The notes: generated by a model from the sequence alone, not told the origin. Shown: positions 1-6,773, counted from the stretch's first letter. The stretch: DNA of 7,875 nucleotides from Leptotrichiaceae bacterium (GCA_030532815.1 JAUNKI010000092.1:1-7875); one strand, 5' to 3'. Made by a program: numbers and translations.

Positions 1-921
1 GTTTGTATCCGTTAATGTCATATAACCGTTATATCCGTTTTTATATTTTTCCTGTATTTCTTCAGCAAACTTTAAAGCCACTTTTTGATTGGACGGTGTT
101 ACAACAGGGGATTTCAAATTATTTCCAGCCCAATCCATAGTTGCATATTTGGCATTTTCTCCTCTTTCTATATATTTTTTCAGTTTTTCACTTCCTTTAA
201 AGTTTTCCAGCTTTCTCGGCTCGTCTTTTCTAAATATATTGCTCGGATCCTGACTTGCTCCGAATATTATTTCCACATTTTTTGTTTTTCTGTTTCCTAT
301 TACCAATGCGGACATTCCCGTTTCTAAATCAATATAAGGTTCCTCAAGTATTTCATAACGTTCCAGAAATTTTTCAAATCTTTTGTTACTTTTAGTAATC
401 ACTCCGTTTCTTAAATCATTAAAATTTTTTAAAACATACGTTGCACTGTTAAATGCCTGTATTACTTCGATTTTACTTTTCATATCATCAATATTAAAGT
501 TTTTTAATGTCTTTATAGCCATATCGATATTTTTTCCGTTTTCCGTTCTCTTTCTCGCTTCCGCTTTTACTGTTCTGTCGTCCAAGCTTTTCCAGCTTTC
601 AGTAGCATGTCCTACAGTAATAGTGGCATTTAAAGAAAGTACTTTATATTCCTCTTTCTTTTCATCCATAGCCCAGCCTTTTCTTCTCCGGTCTATCTCT
701 TTTAATCTTTCTCTTTCATCGAGATTTCTATAAATTTCCTGAGGCTTTGTTGTAAAATTATTAGGATTGTAGAACCTGTAGCCTTCCGGTTTGAAATTAT
801 CTTTTTCCCTTTTATAATTAGGATTTCGACTAAAATTTCCGTTATTTGTTTTTTCAAATTCCGCTTTTTTTATGGAATGATATTCTTTTAAAGCTTCTTT
901 CCAAGTTGGCTTGCTTGACAT
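1..921 (-). CDS. Lipase-like alpha/beta hydrolase, N-terminal part (cut by window edge)
   Basis: An open frame of 307 codons on the minus strand runs without a stop off the left edge, so the C-terminus is missing. Two in-frame ATGs exist. The one at 921 lies 9 nt after AGGAG (931-935), whereas the one at 927 lies only 3 nt after it, so 921 is preferred. The protein begins MSSKPTWKEALKEYH and has no signal peptide or membrane segment. The first 110 residues or so are very charged. From about residue 205 comes a beta-strand-rich stretch (SALVIGNRKTKNVEIIFGAS), then a DWAGNN motif near residues 264-269, then NQKVALKFAEEIQEKY (about 278-293), and the window ends at MTLTDTN. This order (strand, DWxxN, Q..A..F helix, strand) resembles the part of class-3-lipase-like or DUF2974-like hydrolases just ahead of GHSxG, which would lie outside the window. 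Function is therefore inferred; a hypothetical protein of another fold remains possible. Confidence 0.5.
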   Translation of the reverse strand, partial: MSSKPTWKEALKEYHSIKKAEFEKTNNGNFSRNPNYKREKDNFKPEGYRFYNPNNFTTKPQEIYRNLDERERLKEIDRRRKGWAMDEKKEEYKVLSLNATITVGHATESWKSLDDRTVKAEARKRTENGKNIDMAIKTLKNFNIDDMKSKIEVIQAFNSATYVLKNFNDLRNGVITKSNKRFEKFLERYEILEEPYIDLETGMSALVIGNRKTKNVEIIFGASQDPSNIFRKDEPRKLENFKGSEKLKKYIERGENAKYATMDWAGNNLKSPVVTPSNQKVALKFAEEIQEKYKNGYNGYMTLTDTN

Positions 922-961
922 CGGCATCAACTCCTAAATTTTTAATTTTATTTTATTATAT

Positions 962-990
962 ATTTTACAACAAGTATGAAGACTTGTCAA
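962..990 (-). promoter_or_regulatory. Promoter of the minus-strand lipase-like gene, with palindrome in the spacer
   Basis: Reading the minus strand, TTGACA (990 to 985), a 17-nt spacer and TAAAAT (967 to 962) form a near-consensus sigma70-type promoter. It sits about 40 nt upstream of the ATG at 921. Between and overlapping these boxes is a palindrome, ACAAGT-6 nt-ACTTGT (970-975 / 982-987), which overlaps the -35 box and could be an operator. The promoter is directly visible; the operator role is a guess. Confidence 0.6.
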
Positions 991-1043
991 ATTTTCATAA
1001 TACTGAATTGCTTATACAAAATTATTCGGCTTTTAATTAAAAA

Positions 1044-1071
1044 CTTAATTAGACTTTTTAAGAAATATAAT
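1044..1071 (+). promoter_or_regulatory. Probable malQ promoter
   Basis: A perfect TATAAT lies at 1066-1071, 44 nt ahead of the malQ start. The best -35 match is weak: CTTAAT at 1044-1049 with a 16-nt spacer. A second AT-rich box, TATTAT at 1075-1080, is an alternative. The promoter is back to back with that of the minus-strand gene. No clear catabolite-control operator is visible. Confidence 0.4.
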
Positions 1072-1115
1072 GTATATTATAGTTATAAAATAATTTTTAA
1101 TTAAGGAGGAAAAAT

Positions 1116-2606
1116 ATGTTTGAAAGAAGTTCGGGAATCCTGCTTCATCCTACATCATTACCGGGAAAATACGGAATAGGCACTTTAGGTCATGAAGCAG
1201 TAAAATTTATTGATTTTCTGAAAAAATCAAATCAGAAACTATGGCAGATATTTCCTTTAGGTCCTACAGGATACGGAGATTCTCCTTATCAGTCATTTTC
1301 ATCTTTTGCGGGAAACCCTTATTTAATTGATTTTGATATGTTAATTTCATACGGATTATTGCAAAACGAAGATTTTGACAATGTCTTTTGGGGAGAAAAT
1401 CCCGAATATATTGATTACGGTGCAATATACAATCAAAAGTTCCCATTACTTAAAAAAGCTTTTAACAGATTTATATCAGGAAATTTCAATAACCTAAAAG
1501 AAGAATTTCATAAATTTAAAGAGGAAAGCGATTCATGGCTTGAAGATTATTCCATGTTCATATCCCTTAAAAATCATTTTAACGGGTTATCATGGGGACA
1601 ATGGCCTATTGATATAAAACTGAGAAATACTGAAGCAATGAATAAATACAGGGAAGAACTCCGTAATGAAATTGAATTCCAGAAATTTATTCAATATCTG
1701 TTTTTCAAACAATGGTTTGAAATAAAAAAATATGCCAATGAAAACGGAATAAAAATTATAGGAGATATCCCTATATTTGTTGCAGCTGACAGTGCGGATA
1801 CATGGGCAAATCCCGAAATTTTCCTGTTTGACCATGATTTAAACCCTGTAAAAGTGGCAGGTGTTCCACCTGATTATTTCAGTGAAACGGGACAGCTCTG
1901 GGGAAATCCTTTATATAATTGGGATAAACTTGCAGAAACCGATTACGGCTGGTGGATAAAAAGAGTTCAGGCAAATTTATCAATATGCGACATTATCAGA
2001 ATTGACCATTTCAGAGGTTTTGAATCATACTGGGCTGTTCCTTTCGGAGATGACACGGCTCAAAACGGAGAATGGCAGAAAGGACCGGGCATTTCCCTTT
2101 TCAATGCTATTAAAAATCAGTTGGGAGAACTTCCTATTATTGCAGAAGATTTGGGATTTATGACTCCTGAAGTAATTAACCTGAGAGAATCCACAGGATT
2201 TCCCGGAATGAAAATTTTAGGTTTTGCTTTTGATTCGGGAGAAGAAAATGATTATCTGCCTCATACGTATGTGAAAAACTGTGTGGTTTATACAGGAACC
2301 CACGATAACGACACATTGGCAGGCTGGTTTGACAAGGCAAATGAAAATGACAGAAATTTTGCAAAGGAATATTTAAATATAAATGATAATTCCCAAATGA
2401 ACTGGGGAATGATAAAAGGAGCATGGCGTTCAGTTGCCGATATGGCAATTGCTCCTATTCAGGATTTTCTCGGATTGGGAAGTGAAGCGAGAATAAACAC
2501 TCCCGGTACAGCTTCGGGAAACTGGCAGTGGAGATTAAAAGAAAATATTCTGACTGATGAGCTTGCAGAAAAAATTGCTAAAATTACTAAAATGTACGGA
2601 AGATAA
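1116..2606 (+). CDS. malQ: 4-alpha-glucanotransferase (amylomaltase)
   Basis: This is a complete 496-residue GH77 enzyme, the usual short bacterial length, without the extra N-terminal domain of the E. coli type. It transfers alpha-1,4-glucan segments between maltooligosaccharides in the cytoplasm and releases glucose, as part of maltodextrin or glycogen use. Visible family marks are the N-terminal SGILLHPTSLPG (6-17), LWQIFPLGPTGYGDSPYQ (42-59), GDIPIFV (216-222), the flexible substrate loop GVPPDYFSETGQLWGNP (249-265), RIDHFRG with the nucleophile Asp297, IAEDLG with the acid/base Glu344, and GTHDNDT with the transition-state-stabilising Asp397. All catalytic residues are intact. The start is fixed by AAGGAGG (1103-1109) a few bases upstream of the ATG and by the conserved N-terminus. 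It appears monocistronic, with its own promoter and a strong terminator just downstream; no other sugar gene is adjacent in this window. Confidence 0.97.
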   Translation: MFERSSGILLHPTSLPGKYGIGTLGHEAVKFIDFLKKSNQKLWQIFPLGPTGYGDSPYQSFSSFAGNPYLIDFDMLISYGLLQNEDFDNVFWGENPEYIDYGAIYNQKFPLLKKAFNRFISGNFNNLKEEFHKFKEESDSWLEDYSMFISLKNHFNGLSWGQWPIDIKLRNTEAMNKYREELRNEIEFQKFIQYLFFKQWFEIKKYANENGIKIIGDIPIFVAADSADTWANPEIFLFDHDLNPVKVAGVPPDYFSETGQLWGNPLYNWDKLAETDYGWWIKRVQANLSICDIIRIDHFRGFESYWAVPFGDDTAQNGEWQKGPGISLFNAIKNQLGELPIIAEDLGFMTPEVINLRESTGFPGMKILGFAFDSGEENDYLPHTYVKNCVVYTGTHDNDTLAGWFDKANENDRNFAKEYLNINDNSQMNWGMIKGAWRSVADMAIAPIQDFLGLGSEARINTPGTASGNWQWRLKENILTDELAEKIAKITKMYGR

Positions 2607-2610
2607 AAAT

Positions 2611-2653
2611 AAGAGCTATTTCGAAAAATAACAAATTGAAATAGCTCTTTTAA
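2611..2653 (+). terminator. Rho-independent terminator of malQ
   Basis: A perfect 12-bp stem (AAGAGCTATTTC, 2611-2622, with GAAATAGCTCTT, 2638-2649) closes a 15-nt loop and is followed by Ts. It begins 4 nt after the malQ stop. A-rich sequence precedes the stem, so it might also work in the minus direction, but no minus-strand gene ends here. Confidence 0.85.
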
Positions 2654-2666
2654 AAATTTTCTTTCA

Positions 2667-2817
2667 GAGGCTGTCTCATAAGGTATAAAAATATATTTAA
2701 CCATAAACTTTATATATTTTCTATTTTTATAAAATCAGTAAAAGCACCATCTTTTAGTTTTTAAAATATATAATACTTAATAGTTAGAAAATTATTTTTG
2801 ACTTATGATACAGCCCC
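2667..2817. mobile_element. 151-bp MITE-like element or IS remnant with terminal inverted repeats
   Basis: GAGGCTGTCTCATAAG (2667-2682) and CTTATGATACAGCCCC (2802-2817) are inverted copies matching at 14 of 16 positions. They bracket about 120 bp of very AT-rich sequence with no substantial open frame. Ends of the form G(A/G)GGCTGTCTCA are, from memory, like those of several IS1182/IS5-type insertion sequences of anaerobes, so this may be a non-autonomous derivative or an internally deleted copy. No obvious target duplication flanks it (TTTCA left, ACTCC right). It lies exactly between the malQ terminator and the decayed adhesin remnant, consistent with insertion into, or deletion next to, that remnant. 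Confidence 0.5.
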
Positions 2818-2893
2818 ACTCCTGCTATTGGATACAAAATTTTAACTTTTTTATATTATTTCCTGAAAGTTACTCTCTTTCACTTCTCCTTTT

Positions 2894-3174
2894 TTATGCA
2901 TCTACTCCTCTTTTTCCTATTCCTATATAATCTTCCGATACATTTATAGATACAAGATCTTTTTCCTTCATTTCAAGTCTTTCTGTTGTAAGTATCACTC
3001 TATCTGTATTTAAGCTATTTTTGTCACTTTTGTTCCTATACTTGCCAAGGTGTCAGATATTACTTCAGAAAATATATTAAAATTAAAAAACAACAGCACT
3101 ACAAAGACTGTTGCTTTTCTTAATAACCTGTCTTTAAAATTTTTTTTTACTTCGAGTGAAATCTCTTTTTTCAT
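2894..3174 (-). pseudogene. Frameshifted N-terminal remnant of a secreted adhesin (autotransporter-like)
   Basis: On the minus strand an ATG at 3174 opens a frame beginning MKKEISLEVKKNFKDRLLRK, followed by a hydrophobic run (ATVFVVLLFFNFNIF). This is a long, basic-then-hydrophobic leader of the kind seen on fusobacterial autotransporters and large adhesins. The frame stops after 54 codons (TAA, 3012-3010). Shifting one base within the AAAAA run near 3022-3018 opens a continuation of about 40 codons (NSLNTDRVILTTERLEMKEK, then IGIGKRGVDA) ending at TAA 2896-2894. Its beta-strand-like rhythm suits a secreted beta-helical passenger. A third frame carries on briefly, and the inverted-repeat element follows at 2817. 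The leader, its promoter and the decay are visible; the adhesin identity is inferred. An intact small secreted protein of 54 residues is the alternative. Confidence 0.5.
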
Positions 3175-3235
3175 TGGTTTCACTCTTCTTAGTTTTATTA
3201 TTTAAATCTGACATATATATTTTAATGTTGTTTTT

Positions 3236-3265
3236 ATTATACTATATTTTCCGTCAAATTTTCAA
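3236..3265 (-). promoter_or_regulatory. Putative promoter of the adhesin remnant
   Basis: On the minus strand TTGAAA (3265 to 3260), an 18-nt spacer and TATAAT (3241 to 3236) lie about 60 nt upstream of the remnant's ATG at 3174. A weak AAGAAGAG ribosome site precedes that ATG. The expression signals therefore seem to have outlived the reading frame. In such AT-rich DNA the match could also be chance. Confidence 0.35.
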
Positions 3266-3346
3266 ATATATTTTAAATAGTATCTGAAATTTTTTAGAGA
3301 TATTGAAAAACTTGAATTTTGAAAGAAAAATTGAAGTATAAATAAA

Positions 3347-3511
3347 GTCCCGGCATTCAAAATTTTACGAAAAAATATGAATTAGCTACTCGGGAAAACA
3401 GCTGTCTGAGCGAAGCCAGTTTGCTGTTTTCTAAGTATAATGAATATTTTTGAGTGTTAAAAAATTTTGTAGCCGGTAGCGGGAGTGTGAGGATGGCAAT
3501 GAGCTCTCACG
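3347..3511. repeat. Highly structured, locally GC-richer element (interspersed repeat or structured RNA)
   Basis: This stretch stands out from its AT-rich surroundings and folds into nested hairpins. The outer stem pairs CCGGC (3350-3354) with GCCGG (3472-3476) and CAAAATTTT (3358-3366) with AAAATTTTG (3461-3469). A middle stem pairs AAAAATAT (3371-3378) with ATATTTTT (3444-3451). The inner hairpin pairs GAAAACAGC (3394-3402) with GCTGTTTTC (3423-3431). A second hairpin follows, GTGAG (3487-3491) with CTCAC (3506-3510). TCCCG (3348-3352) can alternatively pair with CGGGA (3480-3484). No open reading frame is present. The inner part (TCTGAGCGAAG) reads like interspersed palindromic repeats I recall from fusobacterial genomes, but copy number cannot be seen here. 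It ends about 175 nt before msrAB, so it could be a mobile repeat, a processed RNA or an upstream regulatory element. Confidence 0.5.
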
Positions 3512-3594
3512 GAAAAAAATTTATATTGAAACTCAACCTTTTTATAAAAAAATTACTAAATATAGCCGTAATATGATAAAATTATAAAAAAAAA

Positions 3595-3680
3595 TTATTA
3601 TAGTTTATTATAATTTGATATTTTATAAGATATAATTTCTTTACAAACCAATGAAAAAGAAACCGAAAATCATAGGGAGG
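3595..3680 (+). promoter_or_regulatory. Promoter and leader region of the msrAB operon
   Basis: Two TATAAT boxes lie at 3609-3614 and 3631-3636, but neither has a recognisable -35 at 16-18 nt. This would suit a promoter needing an activator such as the AraC-type regulator encoded in the operon. A direct repeat, TTATTATA, occurs at 3595-3602 and 3605-3612, one helical turn apart, and could be a binding site, though the sequence is simple. The ribosome site is strong: AGGGAGG (3674-3680) ending 5 nt before the msrAB ATG. A 12-codon frame (3651-3689) overlaps the msrAB start. Confidence 0.4.
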
Positions 3681-3685
3681 AAATT

Positions 3686-4795
3686 ATGAAATACAAAGGA
3701 TTGGTACTATTTGCCATATCTGCTACCATTCTTTCAGCAGCTATGGTAATAAAAAATGACAGTATGTCAAAAAAGAAAACAGAAACAAAAAATATGAATA
3801 AAAAGGACGGGACAATGATGAATGACAATCAGGTTACAAAATCAGACGCTAAAGAAGACATAAGAGAAATCTATCTTGCGGGAGGATGCTTCTGGGGAAT
3901 AGAAGCATATATGGAAAGAGTTTACGGAGTAAAGGATGCCACTTCAGGATATGCCAACGGTAAAACAGATTCTACAAACTATCAGCTCCTGCACGGAACT
4001 GACCATGCGGAAACAGTTCATGTAAAATATGACGCAAATAAAATTTCCCTTGATAAATTGTTAAAATATTATTTTCAGGTTATAGACCCTACAAGTGTAA
4101 ATAAACAGGGAAATGATAGAGGAAGACAGTACCGTACAGGAATATATTACACAAATATTAAGGATAAGGAAACAATAGTTAAGGAAATTAAAGAACAACA
4201 ACAGAAATACAGTGATAAAATTCAGGTTGAAGTCGAACCGTTAAAACATTATATATTGGCTGAAGAATATCATCAGGATTATTTAAAGAAAAATCCTAAC
4301 GGATATTGTCATATTGATTTGGATCAGGCTGATAATGTTATTATTGACCCTAAAGATTATCCTAAGCCAAGTGATAAGGAATTACAGGCAAAGCTTACGC
4401 CTCTGCAATACAGTGTCACTCAAAAGAAGGATACCGAGCATTCATTCAGTAATGAATATTGGGATAATCATGAAGCAGGACTGTATGTGGATATAACTAC
4501 GGGAGAACCTTTATTTTCATCAAAGGATAAATATGATTCGGGGTGCGGTTGGCCAAGTTTCACAAAACCTATTGTAAAAGACGTTGTAAGCTATGCAAAA
4601 GACACAAGTTTCAATATGATAAGAACGGAAGTTCTGAGTAGAAGCGGTCAGGCTCATTTAGGACACGTATTTGAAGACGGTCCGAAAGATAGAGGAGGAC
4701 TCAGATATTGTATAAACAGTGCATCAATAAAGTTCATTCCATTAAAGGATATGGAAAAACAGGGCTACGGATATCTTGTAAATTTAGTTAAATAG
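3686..4795 (+). CDS. msrAB: Exported fused peptide-methionine sulfoxide reductase MsrA-MsrB
   Basis: A 369-residue fusion that reduces both methionine-S-sulfoxide (MsrA half) and methionine-R-sulfoxide (MsrB half). Residues 5-22 form a hydrophobic export signal or membrane anchor without a lipobox cysteine. A polar, Lys/Met/Asn-rich linker follows to about residue 58. The MsrA domain (about 60-215) has GCFWG with catalytic Cys68, HAETV (107-111), EEYHQDYL (193-200) and a probable resolving Cys208 in NGYCHID. The MsrB domain (about 235-365) has [18 protein letters not shown], resolving Cys287 in SGCGWPSF, the [15 protein letters not shown] loop and catalytic Cys342 in RYCINSAS. It lacks the two CxxC zinc motifs of many MsrBs. 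These four are the only cysteines. The ribosome site AGGGAGG fixes the start. It is the first gene of the operon, and its export fits the downstream CcdA and thioredoxin-like genes as its electron supply. Confidence 0.96.
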   Translation: MKYKGLVLFAISATILSAAMVIKNDSMSKKKTETKNMNKKDGTMMNDNQVTKSDAKEDIREIYLAGGCFWGIEAYMERVYGVKDATSGYANGKTDSTNYQLLHGTDHAETVHVKYDANKISLDKLLKYYFQVIDPTSVNKQGNDRGRQYRTGIYYTNIKDKETIVKEIKEQQQKYSDKIQVEVEPLKHYILAEEYHQDYLKKNPNGYCHIDLDQADNVIIDPKDYPKPSDKELQAKLTPLQYSVTQKKDTEHSFSNEYWDNHEAGLYVDITTGEPLFSSKDKYDSGCGWPSFTKPIVKDVVSYAKDTSFNMIRTEVLSRSGQAHLGHVFEDGPKDRGGLRYCINSASIKFIPLKDMEKQGYGYLVNLVK

Positions 4796-4809
4796 TTAAG
4801 GAGTAAAAT

Positions 4810-5454
4810 ATGTTTGGACAGCAGTTATTAATAGGAAGTGTATTTTTAGCGGGACTTGCTTCGTTTTTTTCGCCTTGTATTTTTCCTATTGTTCCGGTAT
4901 ATCTCGGAATTTTAAGTAAAGGAAAGAAAACTATAATAAATACATTTTTATTTATATTGGGATTATCTCTCACATTTGTAAGTCTGGGATTCAGTTTCGG
5001 ATTTCTCGGAAATATTTTTTTCAACGATAATATAAGAATAATCTCAGGAATAATAGTTATAATTTTAGGAATACATCAGATGGGCATATTAAAATTCAGA
5101 CAGCTGGAAAAAACCAAGCTGGTTGAAATAAAAACTGACGGAAAAAGCTCGTCTCTGGAAGCACTTATATTGGGGCTGACATTCAGTTTAGGCTGGACTC
5201 CCTGTGTAGGACCGATTTTAACATCAGTTCTCGCTCTTTCAGGAGACAGAGGTTCTGCCATATACGGAGGAATGATGATGTTTATTTACGTTTTGGGATT
5301 GGCTACACCTTTTATCCTGTTTTCATTTTTCTCCAAAGAATTACTGAAAAGAACAAAAGTTCTAAATAAGCATCTGGATAAATTCAAAATAATAGGGGGA
5401 ATACTTATTATTCTTATGGGTATTCTACTTATAACCAATAAATTACATTTTTAG
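4810..5454 (+). CDS. ccdA: CcdA-type transmembrane thiol-disulfide electron carrier
   Basis: A 214-residue, very hydrophobic protein of the short CcdA/DsbD-beta family, which passes electrons from cytoplasmic thioredoxin across the inner membrane to exported thioredoxin-like proteins. Six membrane segments can be drawn at about 5-32, 43-69, 75-95, 117-141, 152-175 and 194-209. The two functional cysteines sit in the expected motifs: Cys23 in SPCIFPIVP and Cys132 in GWTPCVGP. They are the only cysteines. A polar loop at 98-116 separates segments 3 and 4, giving the usual pseudo-twofold halves. The gene starts 14 nt after msrAB, with AAGGAG (4798-4803) as its ribosome site, and is clearly in the same transcript. 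Cytochrome c maturation is the other known role of CcdA, but no such gene is here, so supplying MsrAB through the next gene's product is the more likely job. Confidence 0.93.
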   Translation: MFGQQLLIGSVFLAGLASFFSPCIFPIVPVYLGILSKGKKTIINTFLFILGLSLTFVSLGFSFGFLGNIFFNDNIRIISGIIVIILGIHQMGILKFRQLEKTKLVEIKTDGKSSSLEALILGLTFSLGWTPCVGPILTSVLALSGDRGSAIYGGMMMFIYVLGLATPFILFSFFSKELLKRTKVLNKHLDKFKIIGGILIILMGILLITNKLHF

Positions 5455-5489
5455 TAAAAGACAGTATTAAAGAAAGGATTTTAAAAATT

Positions 5490-5963
5490 ATGAAAAAATT
5501 AGTTACATTATTACTTGTAATATTAAGTTTCAATATTTTAGCCGTAGGAGGTACTTCATTGAACGGAATTCAATTAAAAGATTTAAACAATAATACAGTT
5601 TCACTTAGTAAATATAAAGGAAAAAAAGTTTATATAAAAATGTGGGCTTCATGGTGTCCTGTATGTCTTGCAGGATTACAGGAACTGGATACTCTGAGCG
5701 GAGAGAAAAATAAAAACTTTGAAGTAATAACGATAGTTTCTCCGGGATATAAGGGAGAAAAGCCTAAGGATAAATTTGTACAGTGGTATAAAGGATTAAA
5801 CTATAAAAATGTAACAGTTCTTATGGATGAAAAAGGTGAAGTTCTAAAAAAAGCTCAGGTCAGAGGATATCCTTCAAATGTAATATTGGACGCAAACCTG
5901 AACGTCGTAAAAGTATTGCCCGGTCATATGAATTCGGGACAGATAAAAGGAGCAGTAAAATAA
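5490..5963 (+). CDS. Exported TlpA/ResA-like thioredoxin-fold protein
   Basis: A 157-residue protein with a Sec-type signal (MKKLVTLLLVILSFNILAVG) and no lipobox, so probably released into the periplasm. The rest is a TlpA-like fold: an N-terminal strand pair (GIQLKDLNNNTVSLSKYKGK, 26-45), then KMWASWCPVC with the redox pair Cys56/Cys59, and the cis-proline loop GYPSN (Pro128). These are its only cysteines. The expected role is to take electrons from CcdA and reduce the resolving disulfides of MsrAB. This is inferred from gene order and from known CcdA-thioredoxin-Msr relays such as the N-terminal domain of Neisseria PilB, where the thioredoxin part is fused to MsrAB. The gene lies 35 nt after ccdA with a modest AAAGGA site spaced 11 nt from the ATG, and no terminator intervenes. 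Confidence 0.9.
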   Translation: MKKLVTLLLVILSFNILAVGGTSLNGIQLKDLNNNTVSLSKYKGKKVYIKMWASWCPVCLAGLQELDTLSGEKNKNFEVITIVSPGYKGEKPKDKFVQWYKGLNYKNVTVLMDEKGEVLKKAQVRGYPSNVILDANLNVVKVLPGHMNSGQIKGAVK

Positions 5964-6743
5964 ATGTACAGTCTTTTAATAGTTGACGATGAACCTATAA
6001 TAAGAAGAGGAATAAAAACATTTATAGATTTTAATAAATACGGAATAACTGATATATATGAGGCGGAAGACGGAAACTCCGCCTCTGAGATATTTTCCGA
6101 AGTTTTACCCGATCTCGTTCTCCTTGATATAAACATGCCCTTTAAAGACGGGCTTACAGTTGCCAAAGAAATGAAAAATATAAAAAAAGAAACTAAAATC
6201 GCTATCATAACCGGATACGACTATTTCGAGTATGCTCAGAAAGCTTTGAAAATAGGTGTGGAAGACTATATATTAAAACCTGTTTCAAAGAAAGATATAA
6301 ATGAGATAATAACAAAACTGGTATTTGAACTGAACGAAGAAAAAAAGCATATTGAAGCTGAAAAACTGATAAACAGAATTAAAAATGACACTACGGATAC
6401 TTTGACTTCAAACAGCAAATATAAAAGCATTATTTCAAAAAAAATTGAAGAAAATTTCAGCGATGTTTCTTTTAACTTAAATTCTCTTGCAGACGATCTG
6501 AATTTGTCTTCAGGATATTTGAGTTCTCTTTTTAAAAATTTATTCGGAGTTCCCTTTCAGAATTATCTGAATAATGTCCGTATGGAAAAGGCAAAACTGC
6601 TGCTGCTTACTACTGATCTGAAAAATTATGAAATAGGTGAACGTATCGGCTTTGACAATGTACACTATTTCAACTCTAAATTTAAGAAAACCTTCGGTGT
6701 TACACCTAAAGAATTTAAAAAGAATATTGTTGAAAAAAACTGA
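5964..6743 (+). CDS. AraC-type two-component response regulator (ModR/YesN-like)
   Basis: A 259-residue regulator with a receiver domain (about 2-120): acidic pocket Asp8/Asp9, phosphoacceptor Asp55 in LVLLDINMP, Thr83 in IITGY and Lys105 in ILKPVSK. A charged linker helix follows (120-150), then a C-terminal AraC-type DNA-binding domain (about 153-255) with two helix-turn-helices, LADDLNLSSGYLSSLFKNLFG (175-195) and IGERIGFDNVHYF to TPKEFK (224-252). Its start codon directly follows the stop of the thioredoxin gene with no gap. The ribosome site AAGGAG (5947-5952) lies inside that gene, so translation is probably coupled. It most likely activates this operon; the lack of a good -35 box ahead of msrAB agrees with that. 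As I recall, the counterpart in Fusobacterium nucleatum is called ModR; the name is not assigned here because orthology was not tested. Confidence 0.93.
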   Translation: MYSLLIVDDEPIIRRGIKTFIDFNKYGITDIYEAEDGNSASEIFSEVLPDLVLLDINMPFKDGLTVAKEMKNIKKETKIAIITGYDYFEYAQKALKIGVEDYILKPVSKKDINEIITKLVFELNEEKKHIEAEKLINRIKNDTTDTLTSNSKYKSIISKKIEENFSDVSFNLNSLADDLNLSSGYLSSLFKNLFGVPFQNYLNNVRMEKAKLLLLTTDLKNYEIGERIGFDNVHYFNSKFKKTFGVTPKEFKKNIVEKN

Positions 6744-6773
6744 TACAAAAGTTCCGTATAATTAGGAGAAATT

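Noticed and set aside
85..1040. Plus-strand open frames at 85-327, 383-733 and 846-1040
   Set aside because: They are Phe/Ser-rich antisense shadows of the 307-codon minus-strand gene (the last runs into the divergent promoter region) and lack ribosome sites.
1264..2704. Minus-strand open frames inside malQ (1264-1446, 1590-1835, 2176-2448, 2459-2704)
   Set aside because: All lie opposite a clearly functional GH77 gene, lack ribosome sites and show no domain-like sequence; the last also crosses the malQ terminator.
2650..3685. CRISPR array, tRNA or rRNA in the gene-poor kilobase
   Set aside because: There is no regularly spaced repeat series, no tRNA cloverleaf with a T-arm GTTCRA motif and no rRNA core motif. 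The structured element at 3347-3511 fits none of these.
4314..5261. Short frames 4314-4496 (+), 4788-5024 (-) and 5076-5261 (-)
   Set aside because: They overlap msrAB or ccdA in other frames, and their composition is that of shifted or antisense coding sequence.
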